Shown here: one piece after another, positions 20,641 through 32,050 of the stretch
Layout of the letters: the number at the start of each line of letters is the position of its first letter
How positions within the stretch are numbered: position 1 is the first letter of the stretch
Assembly (NCBI GenBank): GCA_020465985.1
Contig: JAANYP010000164.1
Span: forward strand, 98,288 to 162,287
Direction: 5' to 3'
Source of the DNA: Centrapalus pauciflorus
Taxonomy: Eukaryota > Streptophyta > Magnoliopsida > Asterales > Asteraceae
Length of the DNA: 64,000 nt
Made by a program: the position numbers and the translations under genes
Notes under the pieces: model-generated
What the model was told of the DNA's origin: nothing
The model's input: the letters and a program-made list of their open reading frames with translations, nothing else
The model's database searches: none

Positions 20641-21640
20641 ATAGCCTCTGAGTTTCCTGATGTCTTTCCCGAGGACATCTCTGGACTCCCACCAGACCGT
20701 CAGGTGGAGTTCAGAATTGATTTAGTGCCAGGCGCGACACCTATTGCTCAAGCCCCATATAGACTTGCACCTGCTGAGATGCAAGAAATGATGAAGCAAT
20801 TGCAAGAATTGCTTGACAAGGGACTCATACGACCAAGTTCATCTCCCTGGGGAGCTCCTGTTCTTTTCGTTAAGAAGAAAGATGGGATTCTCCGGATGTG
20901 CATTGATTATAGGGAGTTGAACAAAGTAACAATAAAGAACAAATATCCGTTGCCCAGAATAGACGATCTTTTCGACCAACTTCAGGGAGCCAGCTATTTC
21001 TCAAAGATCGTTCTTAGATCTGGGTATCATCAGCTCAAAGTTTGTGAAGAAGATGTTCCCAAAACAGCTTTCCGTACTAGATATGGGCATTACGAGTTTC
21101 TTGTTATGCCCTTTGGTCTTACAAATGCTCCTGCGGCGTTCATGGTTCTGATGAACCGCGTTTGTAGACCAATGCTTGACAAATCTGTTATCGTCTTTAT
21201 AGACGATATTCTCATCTACTCGAAAACCGAAGTTGAGCATGCTGTGCATCTTAGAGAGCTGTTAGAGTTGCTGCGCAAGGAGCGACTTTACGCCAAGTTC
21301 TCTAAATGCGAATTTTGGTTGCGACAGGTGCTTACAAACTCGATTTATCCATTTTTAAGCTTATCTTTTCTTAAATTTCATTCTCAGCGTTAACCTGCAA
21401 ATCTTGTATCTTATCATATACAATTCCTTGGTCATGTGATATCTGGTGAAGGAATCTCTGTGGATCCTTCTAAGATAGAAGCCATTCAAAATTGGGAAGC
21501 TCCCAAATCAGCTACTGAGATCCGAAGTTTCTTGGGATTGGCGGGTTACTACCGTCGATTCATTAAGGACTTCTCAAAATTAGCCATGCCTATTACATCT
21601 CTTACTCGCAAGAATGTTCCTTTTATTTGGGAAGAAGCTC
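20641..21640 (+). pseudogene. Reverse transcriptase of element B, with a 90-bp insertion
   Basis: The motifs run VEFRIDLVPGA, APYRLAP, WGAPVLFVKKKDG, LRSGYHQLKV, PFGLTNAPAAF and catalytic FIDDILIYS (21196-21222). After FWLRQ an AT-rich block of 90 bp (about 21330-21419) interrupts the QVQFLGH motif; it keeps phase but brings in a TAA at 21391-21393. FLGHVISGEG and LGLAGYYRRFI resume at 21424. The block is absent from the homologous site in C (31370-31385), so it was gained by this copy. The Asp of the usual KIDLRSG motif is Val here (KIVLRSG). Confidence 0.88.
21330..21419 (+). other. 90-bp AT-rich insertion in the RT of B
   Basis: The reading CAGGT|ACAATTCC expected from C and from family A is split. 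The inserted DNA begins GCTTACAAACTCG and ends TCTTATCAT. Its left edge reads CAG|GTGCTT and an inner site reads TTTCATTCTCAG, so it resembles a short intron, but removing it at those sites would not restore the frame. I read it as filler DNA or a captured fragment. Confidence 0.75.
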
Positions 21641-22100
21641 AAGAGACCGCCTTCCAAACTTTAACACAGAAACTCACCGAAGCGCCTATTCTGACCTTAC
21701 CCGAAGGCAATGAAGACTTTGTGGTCTTCAGCGATGCTTCATATCAAGTGCTTGGGTGTGTTCTGATGCAAAGAGGCAGAGTCATAGCATATGCTTCTCG
21801 CCAACTTAAGGATCATGAAAAGAGTCATCCGACTCATGACCTTGAACTTGCTGCCGTAATTTTCGCGTTGAAAACGTGGTGACATTATCTCTACGGCACC
21901 AAATGTCAGCTGTATACGGATCACAAGAGCCTTAAATACATTTTCAGTCAGAAGGAGCTTAACATGCGCCAGCGACGCTCGATGGAACTCATCAAAGATT
22001 ATGATTGTGAAATTTTGTATCACCCCGACAAAGCGAATGTGGTGGCCGATGCATTCAGTCGTAAATCTTATTCCGCGAAATGTCTCTATACCCTGACTCA
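21641..22100 (+). pseudogene. RNase H of element B
   Basis: VVFSDASYQVLGCVLMQ at about 21721-21771 supplies the first Asp, HDLELAAVIFAL the Glu, YTDHKSLKYIF the next Asp, and NVVADAFSRK near 22036-22065 closes the domain. A TGA at 21880-21882 falls in KTWRHYLYG, consistent with CGA to TGA. There is no phase change from RT to integrase. Confidence 0.87.
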
Positions 22101-23550
22101 TACTTCGTTTTCATCAACTTTGATCGATGAAATCCTTGTTGCTCAAGCTGAAGCCTTAAAAGAAGAAATTCTCAACTCTGAGGACATGAAAAGGCAACTT
22201 CAGTTCTTAACCGATAGCCCTCGTGGCTTAAAGCTCTTCAAGAATCGCATTTGGGTCCCCAAGTTTGGTCACGTTCGACAGAAAATTCTTTCGGAAGCTC
22301 ACTGTTCAAACTTCTCGGTACATCCTGGCAGCACCATGATGTACAACGATTTAAAAGCCGAGTATTGGTGGTCTGGTATGAAAAGAGACGTAGGCCAATA
22401 TGTCGATAATTGTGTTACATGTCGATTGGTCAAAGCGGAGCATCAGCAGCCTTATGGCAGTCTACAGCCTCTACCGATTCCCGAGTGAAAGTTTGATCAT
22501 ATCACAATGGATTTCGTGACGAAGCTTCCGACTACGCGAAGACAGCACGACGCAATTTGGGTCATTGTGGATCGTCTAACCAAAGTCGCTCATTTCATAC
22601 CAATTCGCGAGAGCTATTCATTGGAGAAACTGGCTAAGTTGTATATAGACGAGATCATTACTCGACACGGAGTGCCACTATCAATTGTTTCAGATCGCAA
22701 CAGCCGGTTCACTTCGAGGTTTTGGAGTACATTACAAGATGGATTAGGCACTAAGATCAGAATGAGCACAGCGTATCATCCGCAGCCTGATGGCCAAAGT
22801 GAGCGCACAATCCTTACACTCGAAGACATGCTGCGGGCATGTGTTCTTGAGTTTAGCGGTAATTGGGACGACCACTTGCCATTAGCAGAGTTTTCTTATA
22901 ACAATAGTTACCACTCATCCATCAAATCCGCACCTTTCGAAGCCTTATACGGACGCAAGTGCCGAACGCCTACGTGTTGGCATGAAGCCGGTGAAGCACC
23001 AATCGCCGGTCCCGAGCTATTTCAACAGACTAATGACAAGATTCGAATCATTCGCCAACGACTGGAAACTGCTTAATCTAGACAAAAAACGTAACACGAC
23101 CGACACCATAAGCCTTTAGAATTCCAAAAGGATGATTATTTAGTATTGAAGGTCTCGCCGATGAAAGGTGTGTTGAGATTCGGCAAGCATGGCAAGCTAG
23201 CACCACGATTCGTTAGTCCTTTCAAGATCATCGAACGTGTTGGAACCCAATCATATCTCTTGGATTTGCCGAACGAACTATCAAACATTCACCCCGTATT
23301 TCACGTCTCGCAACTTAGGAAGTGCAATAAAAACGAAAGCGAAAAGTGGGCTGATCATCTGAGCTACAAGATCAACGAGAAGCTGCAATGTGACGAGCCT
23401 GAGGTCATTCTAGAGACAAAGATAAAGAAGTTAAGAAATCGGCAAGTAGCAATGGTGTTTGTGCAATGGAGAACTTCTCACGGAACTTCTCAGACCTGGG
23501 AATCTGAGCAAGACATGAGAGTTCGATATCCGCATCTGTTTGAGCCTTAG
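22101..23550 (+). pseudogene. Integrase with chromodomain-like end, element B
   Basis: HHCC region: EAHCSNFSVHPG, YWWSGMKRDV, NCVTCRLVKAEHQ (22300-22440). Core: TMDFVTKLP, VSDRNSRFTS (the Asp of SDR is the second catalytic residue) and AYHPQPDGQSERT. Stops are at 22486-22488 (Trp to TGA), 23074-23076 (CAA to TAA) and shortly after at about 23089. The end has GKLAPRFVSPFKI, HPVFHVSQLRKC and a chromodomain-like segment (MVFVQWRTSHGTSQTWE, 23452-23502), finishing at a TAG (23548-23550) after YPHLFEP. This end is more complete than in C. Confidence 0.88.
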
Positions 23551-23589
23551 GTACTTCGAGGACGAAGTGCAAGCGTGGTGGGCTCATAC
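23551..23589 (+). promoter_or_regulatory. Pre-LTR segment of B without a clear polypurine tract
   Basis: GTACTTCGAGGACGAAGTGC contains a perfect CTTCG/CGAAG inverted repeat, followed by GTGGTGGGCTCATAC and the LTR. The same sequence stands before the C 3' LTR (33491-33531). The only purine-rich run is GGTGGG, unusually weak for a plus-strand primer. Confidence 0.6.
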
Positions 23590-26500
23590 TATAACACCTT
23601 GCTTTTTATTTTATGTATTTTGAGCAATTTGCGTTAAATGATGTAATTCCGAATTTTAGTATAAATAGGAGTGGGGTGTTCATTTCCTCACTTTTTGCAA
23701 AATCCATCTAGAAATTTGAGAGACTCGAACCTAGGCTTATTACCTAGCTTATTTATGATTTTTAGACTTGAAAATGCATGTTTAAAAGCTGCAAAACATG
23801 AACAAACTCGAACATGCATAGAAAAAATTCGAAATGCCAAGAACAAGCTCGAATAGAGCTAAATTCGAACTGTAGGTTCGAATTTAAACCCCTGTTCGAG
23901 TTTACGTTTGAAAATAGCTTCATGAATTCGAATGTAACCCCCTGTTCGAGTTTATGTTCGAATTTAAGCTCCATATGTTCGAATTTGAGCATCAAATTCG
24001 AAACCCTCCCCCTAAATTCGAAATAAATTGATAAAATTCATGAGCAACGCGTAAATTAACAAAATAACTAGCAAGATATTTAACTAGAAGTTATGGTTTG
24101 TATATTAGAATTTTAAGCTAGCATTATTAATTTAGCATATATTCTGTAATGTGAAATTACAGATATTAAACATAAGCAGTTTAGCCCAGTTACGAGTCAA
24201 AGCCAATGCCAGAATATATTGAAGTCTAGATAAGCAAGTGCAAGCGTTCAAAGAAATTAAAAGCATAGAAAAGCCAGTGCAAGCATAAAACAGTACTGTG
24301 ATTAACAGTTATTCTTGTTTACATGTTTTACATGAAATTGAGACATAAATTGCTTCTATATGACTTCTTTGGAATTCAATAGACTTTTGTGAGTGAAGGC
24401 GAACACTGTGGTACAGGTGATGCCCAACTTAGCCGGATCTTACACCTGATCTATTAATATGCATATTTATTTGCTATCTGCTTATTATTTCTGCATACTA
24501 TACAGCAAGCTTTGTTTGAGCGTTTCTTTGTGCATTTTCATAAGCATTATACTTAGCAAGCAAGCAATTCTGATGCTCACCACTATTCCAAGCATTATGC
24601 GGGTAGCTAGCCCCCGTATCACGGACTGATAATCGGAAGCAGTAACCCCTAGTGGTGGCATCACCGTTCTGCGTGAAATGTCTCAATTGTGCAAGCATTC
24701 TTTCTGGTATTAAGCAAGCATGCAAGCAAGCAAGCATGCAAGCAAGCAAGCATAACAAGCCTTTATAGGCACTTTCGCCACATATTTTACATGCATTCAT
24801 GAATATCTGTTTACTCACTAAGCATTAGCTTACAGTTGCTACTCACAATTTTTACAGGAAAAGGTAAAGAGCAAGCTGGACCGTCTGATTAGGTCTATTT
24901 TCTGATCAACCCAGAGGATTTAGATCACCTTTCAGCTTGTGGTATAGTTTTATGATGGCTTGGGATCTGGGTAGCTGCTTTTATTTATATTGTGATGTTT
25001 TTAGCAACTTAGTACTGTAACCTTGTAGCACGTGTAGTGCATGACTTATTATAATATTTTATTTAGCTTTATGCAAGTGTTATTATTCCTGGGATGAAGC
25101 AATTTGAGAGACTCTCTCTCTAGCCCGAACTTCTCTCTAACTTTTCTCCTAAACCGACCAGCCAAATCTCGAGTTCTATATGTCATCGGAAAGATCTCGA
25201 AGAGTACTAAGCGGATCTACTATTGCATGTACGATTTCATACGGATTTGAGGTAAAAATCGTCATTCTCGTTTTCTGCATTTTTGGTTTTGAAGAAAGCT
25301 TTATAATTCCACTTTTGGTTCGATTTTAAGCTATTTAGCTTGAGTTTTAGCTCGATTTTGTTAGATTATGTACGATATAATCGAACCTAGGCTTATTACT
25401 TAGCTTATTTATGATTTTTAGACTTGAAAATGCATGTTTAAAAGCTGCAAAACATGAACAAACTCGAACATGCATAGAACAAATTTGAAATGCCAAGAAC
25501 AAGCTCGAATACAGCTAAATTCGAACTGTAGGTTCGAGTTCAATCCCCTGTTCGAGTTTATGTTCGAAAATAGCTTCATGAATTCGAATTTAACCCCCTG
25601 TTCGAGTTTATGTTCGAATTTAAGCTCCATATGTTCGAATTTGAGCATCAAATTCGAAACCCTCACCCTAAATTCGAAATAAATTGATAAAATTCATGAG
25701 CAACGCGTAAATTAACAAAATAACTAGCAAGATATTTAACTAGAAGTTATGGTTTGTAAATATTAGAATTTTAAGCTAGCATTATTAATTTAGCATATAT
25801 TCTGTAATGTTAAATTACAGATATTAAACATAAGCAGTTTAGCCCAGTTACGAGTCAAAGCCAGTGCCAGAATATATTAATGTCTAGATAAGCAAGTGCA
25901 AGCGTTCAAAGCAATTAAAAGCATAGAAAAGCCAGTGCAAGCATAAAACAGTACTGTGAGTAACAGTTATTCTTGTTTACATGTTTTATATGAAATTGAG
26001 ACATAAATTGCTTCTATATGACTTCTTTGGAATTCAATAGACTTTTCTGAGTGAAGGCGAACATTGTGGTACAGGTGATGCCCAGCTTAGCCAGATCTTA
26101 CACCTGATCTATTAATGTGCATATTTATTTGCTATCTGCTTATTATTTCTGCATACTATACAGCAAGCTTTGTTTGAGCGTTTCTTTGTGCATTTTCATA
26201 AGCATTATACTTAGCAAGCAAGCAATTCTGATGCTCACCACTATGCCAAGCATTATGCGGGTAGCTAGCCCCGTATCACCGACTGATCATCGGAAGCGGT
26301 AACCCCTAGTGGTGGCATCTCCGTTCTGCGTGAAATGTCTCAATTGTGCAAGCATTCTTTCTGGGTATTAAGCAAGCAAGCAAGCATAACAAGCCTCTAT
26401 AGGCACTTTCGCCACATATTTTACATGCATTCATGAATATCTGTTTACTCACTAAGCATTAGCTTACAGTTGCTACTCACTATTTTTACAGGAAAAGGTA

Positions 26501-26761
26501 AAGAGCAAGCTGGACCGTCTAATTAGGCCTATTTTCTGATCAACCCAGAGGATTTAGCTCACCTTTCAGCTTGTGCTATAGTTTTATGATGCCTTGGGAT
26601 CTGGGTAGCTGCCTTTATTTATATTGTGATGTTTTTAGCAACTTAGTACTGTAACCTTGTAGCACGTGTAGTGCATGACTTATTGTAATATTTTATTTAG
26701 CGTTATGCAAGCGTTATTATTCCTGGGATGAAGCAAGCATGTTTAAAGCAAGGATGTGACA
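23590..26761 (+). repeat. 3' LTR of B, partial tandem duplication
   Basis: The first copy starts TATAACACC at 23590 and has lost about 255 bp between GAGACTC and GAACCTAGG (at about 23727), which removes the leader and splice donor. It runs to GGGATGAAGC near 25100. There a second copy starts at AATTTGAGAGACTC (about position 125 of the LTR) and runs to TGTGACA at 26761. The junction shares AGCAA. A full LTR would be about 1.8 kb. The spurious 70-codon ORFs at 23814 and 25470 overlie the TTCGAA array. Confidence 0.88.
24713..24752 (+). repeat. AGCA/GCATGCAAGC tandem repeat in LTR B
   Basis: About ten units of the AAGC register, with ATGC interruptions. The second LTR copy has only a short version (26369-26385), so the tract varies in length between copies. 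Confidence 0.9.
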
Positions 26762-26919
26762 AAACCTCAGGGAACCATTTTGCCTTCGGCCATGATTCGA
26801 AGCATGCATGAGTTATTGGTTCATTATTTTTAGTTTTAAACAACCTTCAATCTCCCTAATTTAGTTGCTGAAACAAAATAAAACAGATTGCACGAGTTTG
26901 AGTGTGTTTATAATACCTA

Positions 26920-27190
26920 AACCATTAGGTTTCGGTAATGCTAAATATCGAAACCCACATTGTTATGCTGAAACCTATAGATACTAAGTGAGTACCGAAA
27001 CCTTTACCCTATATATACCGAAACCCTCCTTAATGCTGAAACCATGAATGGTTTCGGTATGAGTTAAATGCTGAAACAATCCTAATACTGAAACCCATTT
27101 CATGCAGCCTACCGAAACCTCTAACACTGAAACCTCTATCCCTATTGAAACTATATGAAGATAGTGAAACGTTGTTGAGGTGCTGAAATT
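26920..27190 (+). repeat. Array of CCGAAACC/GCTGAAACC words in LTR C
   Basis: More than a dozen variants of the octamer ([A/G]C[C/T]GAAACC) occur, with at least one in the reverse orientation (GGTTTCGGT near 27050). The same array is at 34140-34600 in the 3' LTR. Spacing is irregular, about 15-30 bp. Confidence 0.85.
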
Positions 27191-27285
27191 ATATGAAGTG
27201 AACTTATAACTTCATGGTCTTGTGTGTGTGTGTGTGTATTAGGTGTGTATAGTGAGTACATATGCATGCATGTGTGTTGTATGTG

Positions 27286-27286
<1 letters not shown>

Positions 27287-27374
<88 letters not shown>

Positions 27375-27388
27375 CACACACACACACA
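27287..27388 (+). repeat. TA then CA compound microsatellite in LTR C
   Basis: TA for about 78 bp, then GACACAC and a CA run to about 27388. The homologous site in the 3' LTR (34681-34788) has TA, then TG, then TA, then CA, showing independent tract change. Confidence 0.95.
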
Positions 27389-28647
27389 TACAAAGCAGAA
27401 TTAAGTAATATGTGAATATATATGAATACCATAAATATATTATGTGTTAAGTGTATATATAATGGCATTCTTAAATACAATTAAGTGGCCATTGGCCAAA
27501 CTTAATTGTATTTAACAAGTTACAAGACACTTAAGCAATAATATATGTTCAAAATCTTTTATTATTATAAGCTAGTCTTGTTAATTTGTTATACACTCTG
27601 TAATGTAAATTACAGACACTTCACTGCATGCCGGGTATTAAATTAAAAGCATATAATTCAGTTACGAGTTGAAGCTGAAATGCCAGAATATATAAAAGCT
27701 TATTTAAAGTGTTAAAGCCTTCAGAAATAGTGCAAAGCTAGAGTTAAAGTCTAGATAAGCCGAGCAAGCGTTTCAGAGTATTACAAAGCATAAAACAGTA
27801 CTGTGAGTAACAATTATTCTTGTTTGCATGTATTTTATGTAATTGAGACATAATTTGCTTCAATATGCCTTCTTTGGACTTCAATAGACTTTTGTGAGTG
27901 AAGGTGAACACTGTGGTACAGGCGGTGCCCAGCTTAGCCGAATCTTACATCTGATATATTAATGTGTATAATTTATTGCTATCTGTTTATTATTCTGCAT
28001 ATTATACAGCAAGTTTTGTCTGAGCGTTTCTTTGTGCATTTCATAAGCATTTTACATTTCAGCAAGCAATTCTGATGCACACCACTATCCCGAAGCATTA
28101 TGCGGGTAGCTAGCCCCGCATCAAAGAATGATCATCTGTCAGCGGTAACCCTAGTGGTGGCATCTCATTTTCAGTGTGTAATGTCTCAATTGTGCAAGCA
28201 TTCATTCTGAGTATAAGCATTTACAAGCAAGCAAACTTTGCAGCCTTTACAGGCATAATTCTTTTAGCCATATATCTTACATGCATCATGAATTTCTGTT
28301 AACTCACTAAACAATTAGAACAGTTGCTACTCACAATTTTACAAGCAAAGATAAAGAGCAAGTTGGACCATCTGCTTAGGTCTACTTTCTGTTCAACCCA
28401 GAGGACTTAGCTCACTATTCAGCTTGTGGTATAGTATTGAGTTGCTTTGGGATCTAGGTAGCTGTTTTTATTAAAATGTGATGCAATAGTAACTTAGCTT
28501 TGTAACCTTGTAGCACGTGTAGTGCATGACTGTACTTTAATACTTTATTTAGATTTATGAAAGCATTAGACTTATTATTATGTTTATGGCAATTGTTATT
28601 TATTCCTGGGATTAAGCAAGCATGTTTAAAGCAAGGATGTGATAGGA

Positions 28648-28852
28648 TGGTATCAGAGTATTAGTTTGAGGGATTCAAGTGTTAGCAATAACACTTTGAC
28701 TCAAACTTTTAAGCAAAGATATTAGCTTCGAATATCTAGGCTTTAACTTGACCTGAGATAGGCTTTGACTTTGTTTTAGGAATTTGGGCAAATGGGGTAG
28801 AATAGGATTTATATCTATTCTTATTCAAGCACTATTTATTTTATTACAGAAA
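28648..28852 (+). promoter_or_regulatory. Primer site and gag leader of C with candidate splice acceptor
   Basis: TGGTATCAGAG at 28648-28658 complements initiator tRNA-Met. The leader ends TATTTTATTACAG|AAAATG with AG at 28848-28849 and the gag ATG at 28853. The acceptor is kept as well as in B although the tract itself has diverged. Predicted donors are at 7564 (5' LTR) and 33940 (3' LTR). Confidence 0.6.
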
Positions 28853-30170
28853 ATGTCTGGATCTGGTGAAGGAATTGGAGGTGGACTCACTTCTGAATAG
28901 ATCATGCAAATAATGCAAACCATGCTTAATGAGAACAATGAGCGTCAGGCTAAGTTTTTGCAAGATCAGTTTCGTGCTCGCGATGAAGCCGAAACTAGGC
29001 GCAACGAAGAACGTAGGAAGAAGCAGCATGATGATACTGGACGCCAAAACGACGACACTGACGAGGAGGATGCTCCTGTAGTCCCTCTTAAGGGCTGCAA
29101 CTTCCTTTACTTCAAAGCTTGCGGAGCTCAACCTTTGAAGGGTGCTGCAAACTCTATCGAAGTGCTCGAGTGGATTACTGGCATCGAGCAGATATTTCTT
29201 ATTAGCGACTGTGCTGAAGAATCAAAGGTCAGCTTTGCTAATACACTGTTCGATGGTGGCGCTGTTATGTTGTGGAGATCTTAGGAGAACATCCACGGAG
29301 GCAACTGGATTAAGTCCCTATCTTGGGATGACTTCAAGGTTATTTTCTTTCGTCAGCATTGCCCGGCTGATGAAAAGAAACGTCTGGAAGAGAAGCTGAT
29401 GTCTCTTACTCAAGGAACCAAATCGGTGATTGAGTATGAGATTGTATTTACTCGATTCAGCGTACTATCTGACTACCAAGTTGCTACAGAGGAGGGAAAG
29501 ATCGACCGTTTTCTTATGGGTCTGAACCCCGAGCATCAGAAGTTTTTGAAGTACCAAAGATATGATACACCACCAACTATGCTGATGTCGTTGAAGCTGA
29601 TCGAATTCTCGAGCAGGATTTTATTCGTGCTGGTGGAGTTCCCGCTTCATCTTTCAACCCGACTTGTCCATCACCGCTAAGAAGTCACGCACCGGAAGCT
29701 ACTCTGGATCTTAATCCAGATATTCACCGCAACAGTCTCAATCCCGACAGTTCAGCTCACCCCCGGCCCAGAGAGCTCGTTCTTATGCGGTACATTCTGA
29801 ACCCAGGCAGTGTCGCCGCTGCCATAAGTCGCACATTGGGCGTTGTAACCCTAATGATGTGAGATGCTACTTGTGCAATGACATAGGGCATAGCAGTGAA
29901 GAATGTCCTAACAAAGTAACAATTTGCAACAACTGTTTACGCCCTGGACATACTGAGCGGGCATGCACGCACCCATTCAGCTTAATTTATTCAAGTGCAG
30001 AGCATCATCCACGACTGCAACAACAACAACACCGACCTCAGCAACAACAACAACAACATCAACAACAATAGCAAAGACAACACCAACCGGCTCGACATAG
30101 CACATCACGCGGAGGTTCTAGTCGTTGTAATGAGCCAGCACGAAGTCAGAACCAAGCATTTCTAATAACG
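28853..30170 (+). pseudogene. gag: gag of element C
   Basis: MSGSGEGIGGG starts at 28853. In-frame stops at 28898-28900 and 29282-29284 are TAG where B has CAG. The frame shifts near 29565 (QRYDTPP against QRYTNYAD in B). The zinc-knuckle region (CRRCHKSHIGRC, CYLCNDIGHSSEEC, CLRPGHTERAC) is readable at 29810-29970. A CAA/CAG-rich run (30015-30090) encodes a polyglutamine linker broken by TAG. Gag forms the particle; this copy cannot. Confidence 0.87.
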
Positions 30171-30660
30171 GCCAAGCAAGCGAAGGAAATACCAGATGTG
30201 GTATCTGGTATGTTTCTTGTTAACTCTGTTCCTGCTAGAGTTATTTTCGATTCGGGAGCAAATCGTTCTTTCATATCAAGTACATTTGCATCTAAACTTG
30301 GAACTACTCCGATTACTTTACCTGTAACCTTTGATATCGAAACGGCCAGTAACGTATGTATGTCTACCGAAAAAATCTACCGTGATTGCATCATTCTACT
30401 TGATAACTGCACGTTCCAACTTGACCTTATTCCGTTGTACTTTCACGAATTCGACATCATCATGGGTATGGATTGGCTAGTTCACCATGACGCCAACATT
30501 ATCTGTATAAATAAATTAATGAAGCTCACTACTCCGGATGGCCGCAGTATTTTCATCTATGATGATAGAAAGAAAGGTGACTTATGCTTCATCCCTATTG
30601 TGAAAGCTAGGAGACATATAGTTAAGGGTTGTGCGTCTTACTTAGCATATGCAATAGATG
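30171..30660 (+). pseudogene. Aspartic protease of element C
   Basis: VIFDSGANRSFIS (about 30240-30276) and FDIIMGMDWLVHHD (30450-30491) lie in one open frame that continues into RT (30198-31088). This domain is clean; the protein could fold as read. The family's IICINKLMKLTTPDGR linker is intact here and shows what was altered in B. Confidence 0.87.
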
Positions 30661-31640
30661 CTAAATCTGAAAAGAAAACTTTATCAGAGGTACCGATAGC
30701 CTCAGAGTTTCCCGATGTCCTTCCCGAGGACATCTCTGGACTCCCACCATACCATCAGGTGGAGTTCAGAATTGATTTAGTGCCAGGCGCGACACTAATT
30801 GCTCGAGCCCCGTATAGACTTGCACCTGCTGAGATGCAAGAAATGATGAAGCAATTGCAAGAGTTGCTTGACAAGGGACTCATACGACGAAGTTCATCTC
30901 CCTGGGGAGCTCCTGTTCTATTCGTTAAGAAGAAAGATGGGACTCTCCGGATGTGCATTGATTATAGAGAGTTGAACAAGGTAACAATAAAGAATAAATA
31001 TCCATTGCCCAGAATAGATGATCTTTTCAACCAGCTTCAGGGAGCTAGTTACTTCTCAAAGATCAATCTTAGATCTGGGTATCATTAGCTCAAAGTGTGA
31101 GAAGAAGACGTCTCTAAAACAACATTTCATACCAGATACGGGCATCACGAACTCCTTGTTATGCCCTTTGGCCTTACAATCGCTCCTGTGACATTCATGA
31201 ACCGTGTTTGTAGACCAATTCTTGAGAAGTCTGTTATCGTCTTTATAGACGATTTTCTCATCTACTCGAAAACGGAAGCCGAGCATGCTGTGCATCTTAG
31301 AGAACTGCTAGAGTTGCTGTGTAAGGAGCGGCTTTATGCCAAGTTCTCTAAATGTGAATTTTGGTTGCGACCGATACAATTCCTTGGACATGTGATATCC
31401 GGTGAAGGAATCGCTGTAGATCCTTCTAAAATAGAAGCCATTCAGAACTGGGGAGCTCCCAAATCAGCCACTGAGATCCGAAGTTTCATGGGATTGGCGG
31501 GTTACTACCAAAGATTCATTAAAGATTTCTCTAAATTAGTCGTGCCTCTTACTTCTCTTACTCGCAAGAACATTCCCTTTGTTTGGGAAGAAGCTCAACA
31601 AACCGCGTTCCAAACTTTAAAGCAGAAACTCATCGAAGCA
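30661..31640 (+). pseudogene. Reverse transcriptase of element C
   Basis: The motifs run VEFRIDLVPGA, WGAPVLFVKKKDG, INLRSGYH, then a TAG at 31086-31088 (CAG in B) and a TGA at about 31098. MPFGLT and FIDDFLIYS follow in the same phase from 31161. About three residues are missing in APVTFMNRV compared with APAAFMVLMNRV in B. FLGHVISGEG and LAGYYQRFI close the domain. The catalytic Asp pair is present. Confidence 0.87.
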
Positions 31641-32050
31641 CCTATTTTGGCCTTACCTGAAGGCAATAAAGACTTCGTGGTCTTCAGCGATGCTTCATAT
31701 CAAGGACTCGGGTTTGTTCTGATGCAAAGGGGCAGAGTCATAGCATATGCGTCTCATCAACTCAAGGATCATGAAAAGAGTCAGCCGACTCATGATCTTG
31801 AACTTGCTGCTGTGACTTTCGCATTGAAAACATGGCATCATTTCCTCTACGGCACCAAATGCCAGTTATATACAGATCACAAGGGTCTTAAGTATATTTT
31901 CAGCCAGAAGGAGGTCAATATGCGCCAGCGACTCTCCATGGAACTTATAAAAGACTATGACTGTGAGATTCTGTATCACCCTGGAAAAGCAAATGTGGTG
32001 GCCGATGCGCTGAGTCGTAAATCTTACTCTACCAAATGTCTCTATACTCT
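31641..32050 (+). pseudogene. RNase H of element C
   Basis: VVFSDASYQGLGFVLMQ, THDLELAAVTFAL and YTDHKGLKYIF carry the catalytic Asp, Glu and Asp. NVVADALSRK ends the domain at about 32016. It is uninterrupted within the 692-codon frame 31161-33239. Confidence 0.88.

Larger units (their letters stand above)
7792..26761 (+). mobile_element. Ty3/Gypsy chromovirus B, split by copia E
   Basis: The element starts TATAACACC and ends TGTGACA. It is flanked on both sides by AAACC (7787-7791 and 26762-26766), a 5-bp target-site duplication that fixes both ends. Parts: 5' LTR pieces 7792-8517 and 18588-18679, primer site, gag, protease, RT, RNase H, integrase, and a 3' LTR at 23590-26761. It is related to element C nearly throughout the coding region, and more distantly to A. 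The 5' LTR start is TA rather than TG. Confidence 0.9.
26762..28644 (+). repeat. 5' LTR of element C, second piece
   Basis: It continues from 7791 after the AAACC duplication: AAACCTCAGGGAACC matches 34149 onward. It contains the CCGAAACC word array (26920-27190), a TA/CA microsatellite (27287-27388) and a 3' half homologous to LTR B (27590 onward). It ends GATGTGATA at 28644, where the 3' LTR has GATGTGACA, followed by the primer site. The small ORFs over the microsatellite are artefacts. Confidence 0.88.

Noticed and set aside
24700..24760. Possible CRISPR-like or satellite array (AAGC repeats)
   Set aside because: Simple tandem repeat without unique spacers, in a plant LTR.
24498..24818. 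106-codon minus frame
   Set aside because: Lies in the LTR B 3' half; the second LTR copy does not keep an equal frame.
27204..27480. Frames on both strands over the TA/CA tract (and the similar set at 34602-34884)
   Set aside because: Low-complexity microsatellite translation, no domain.
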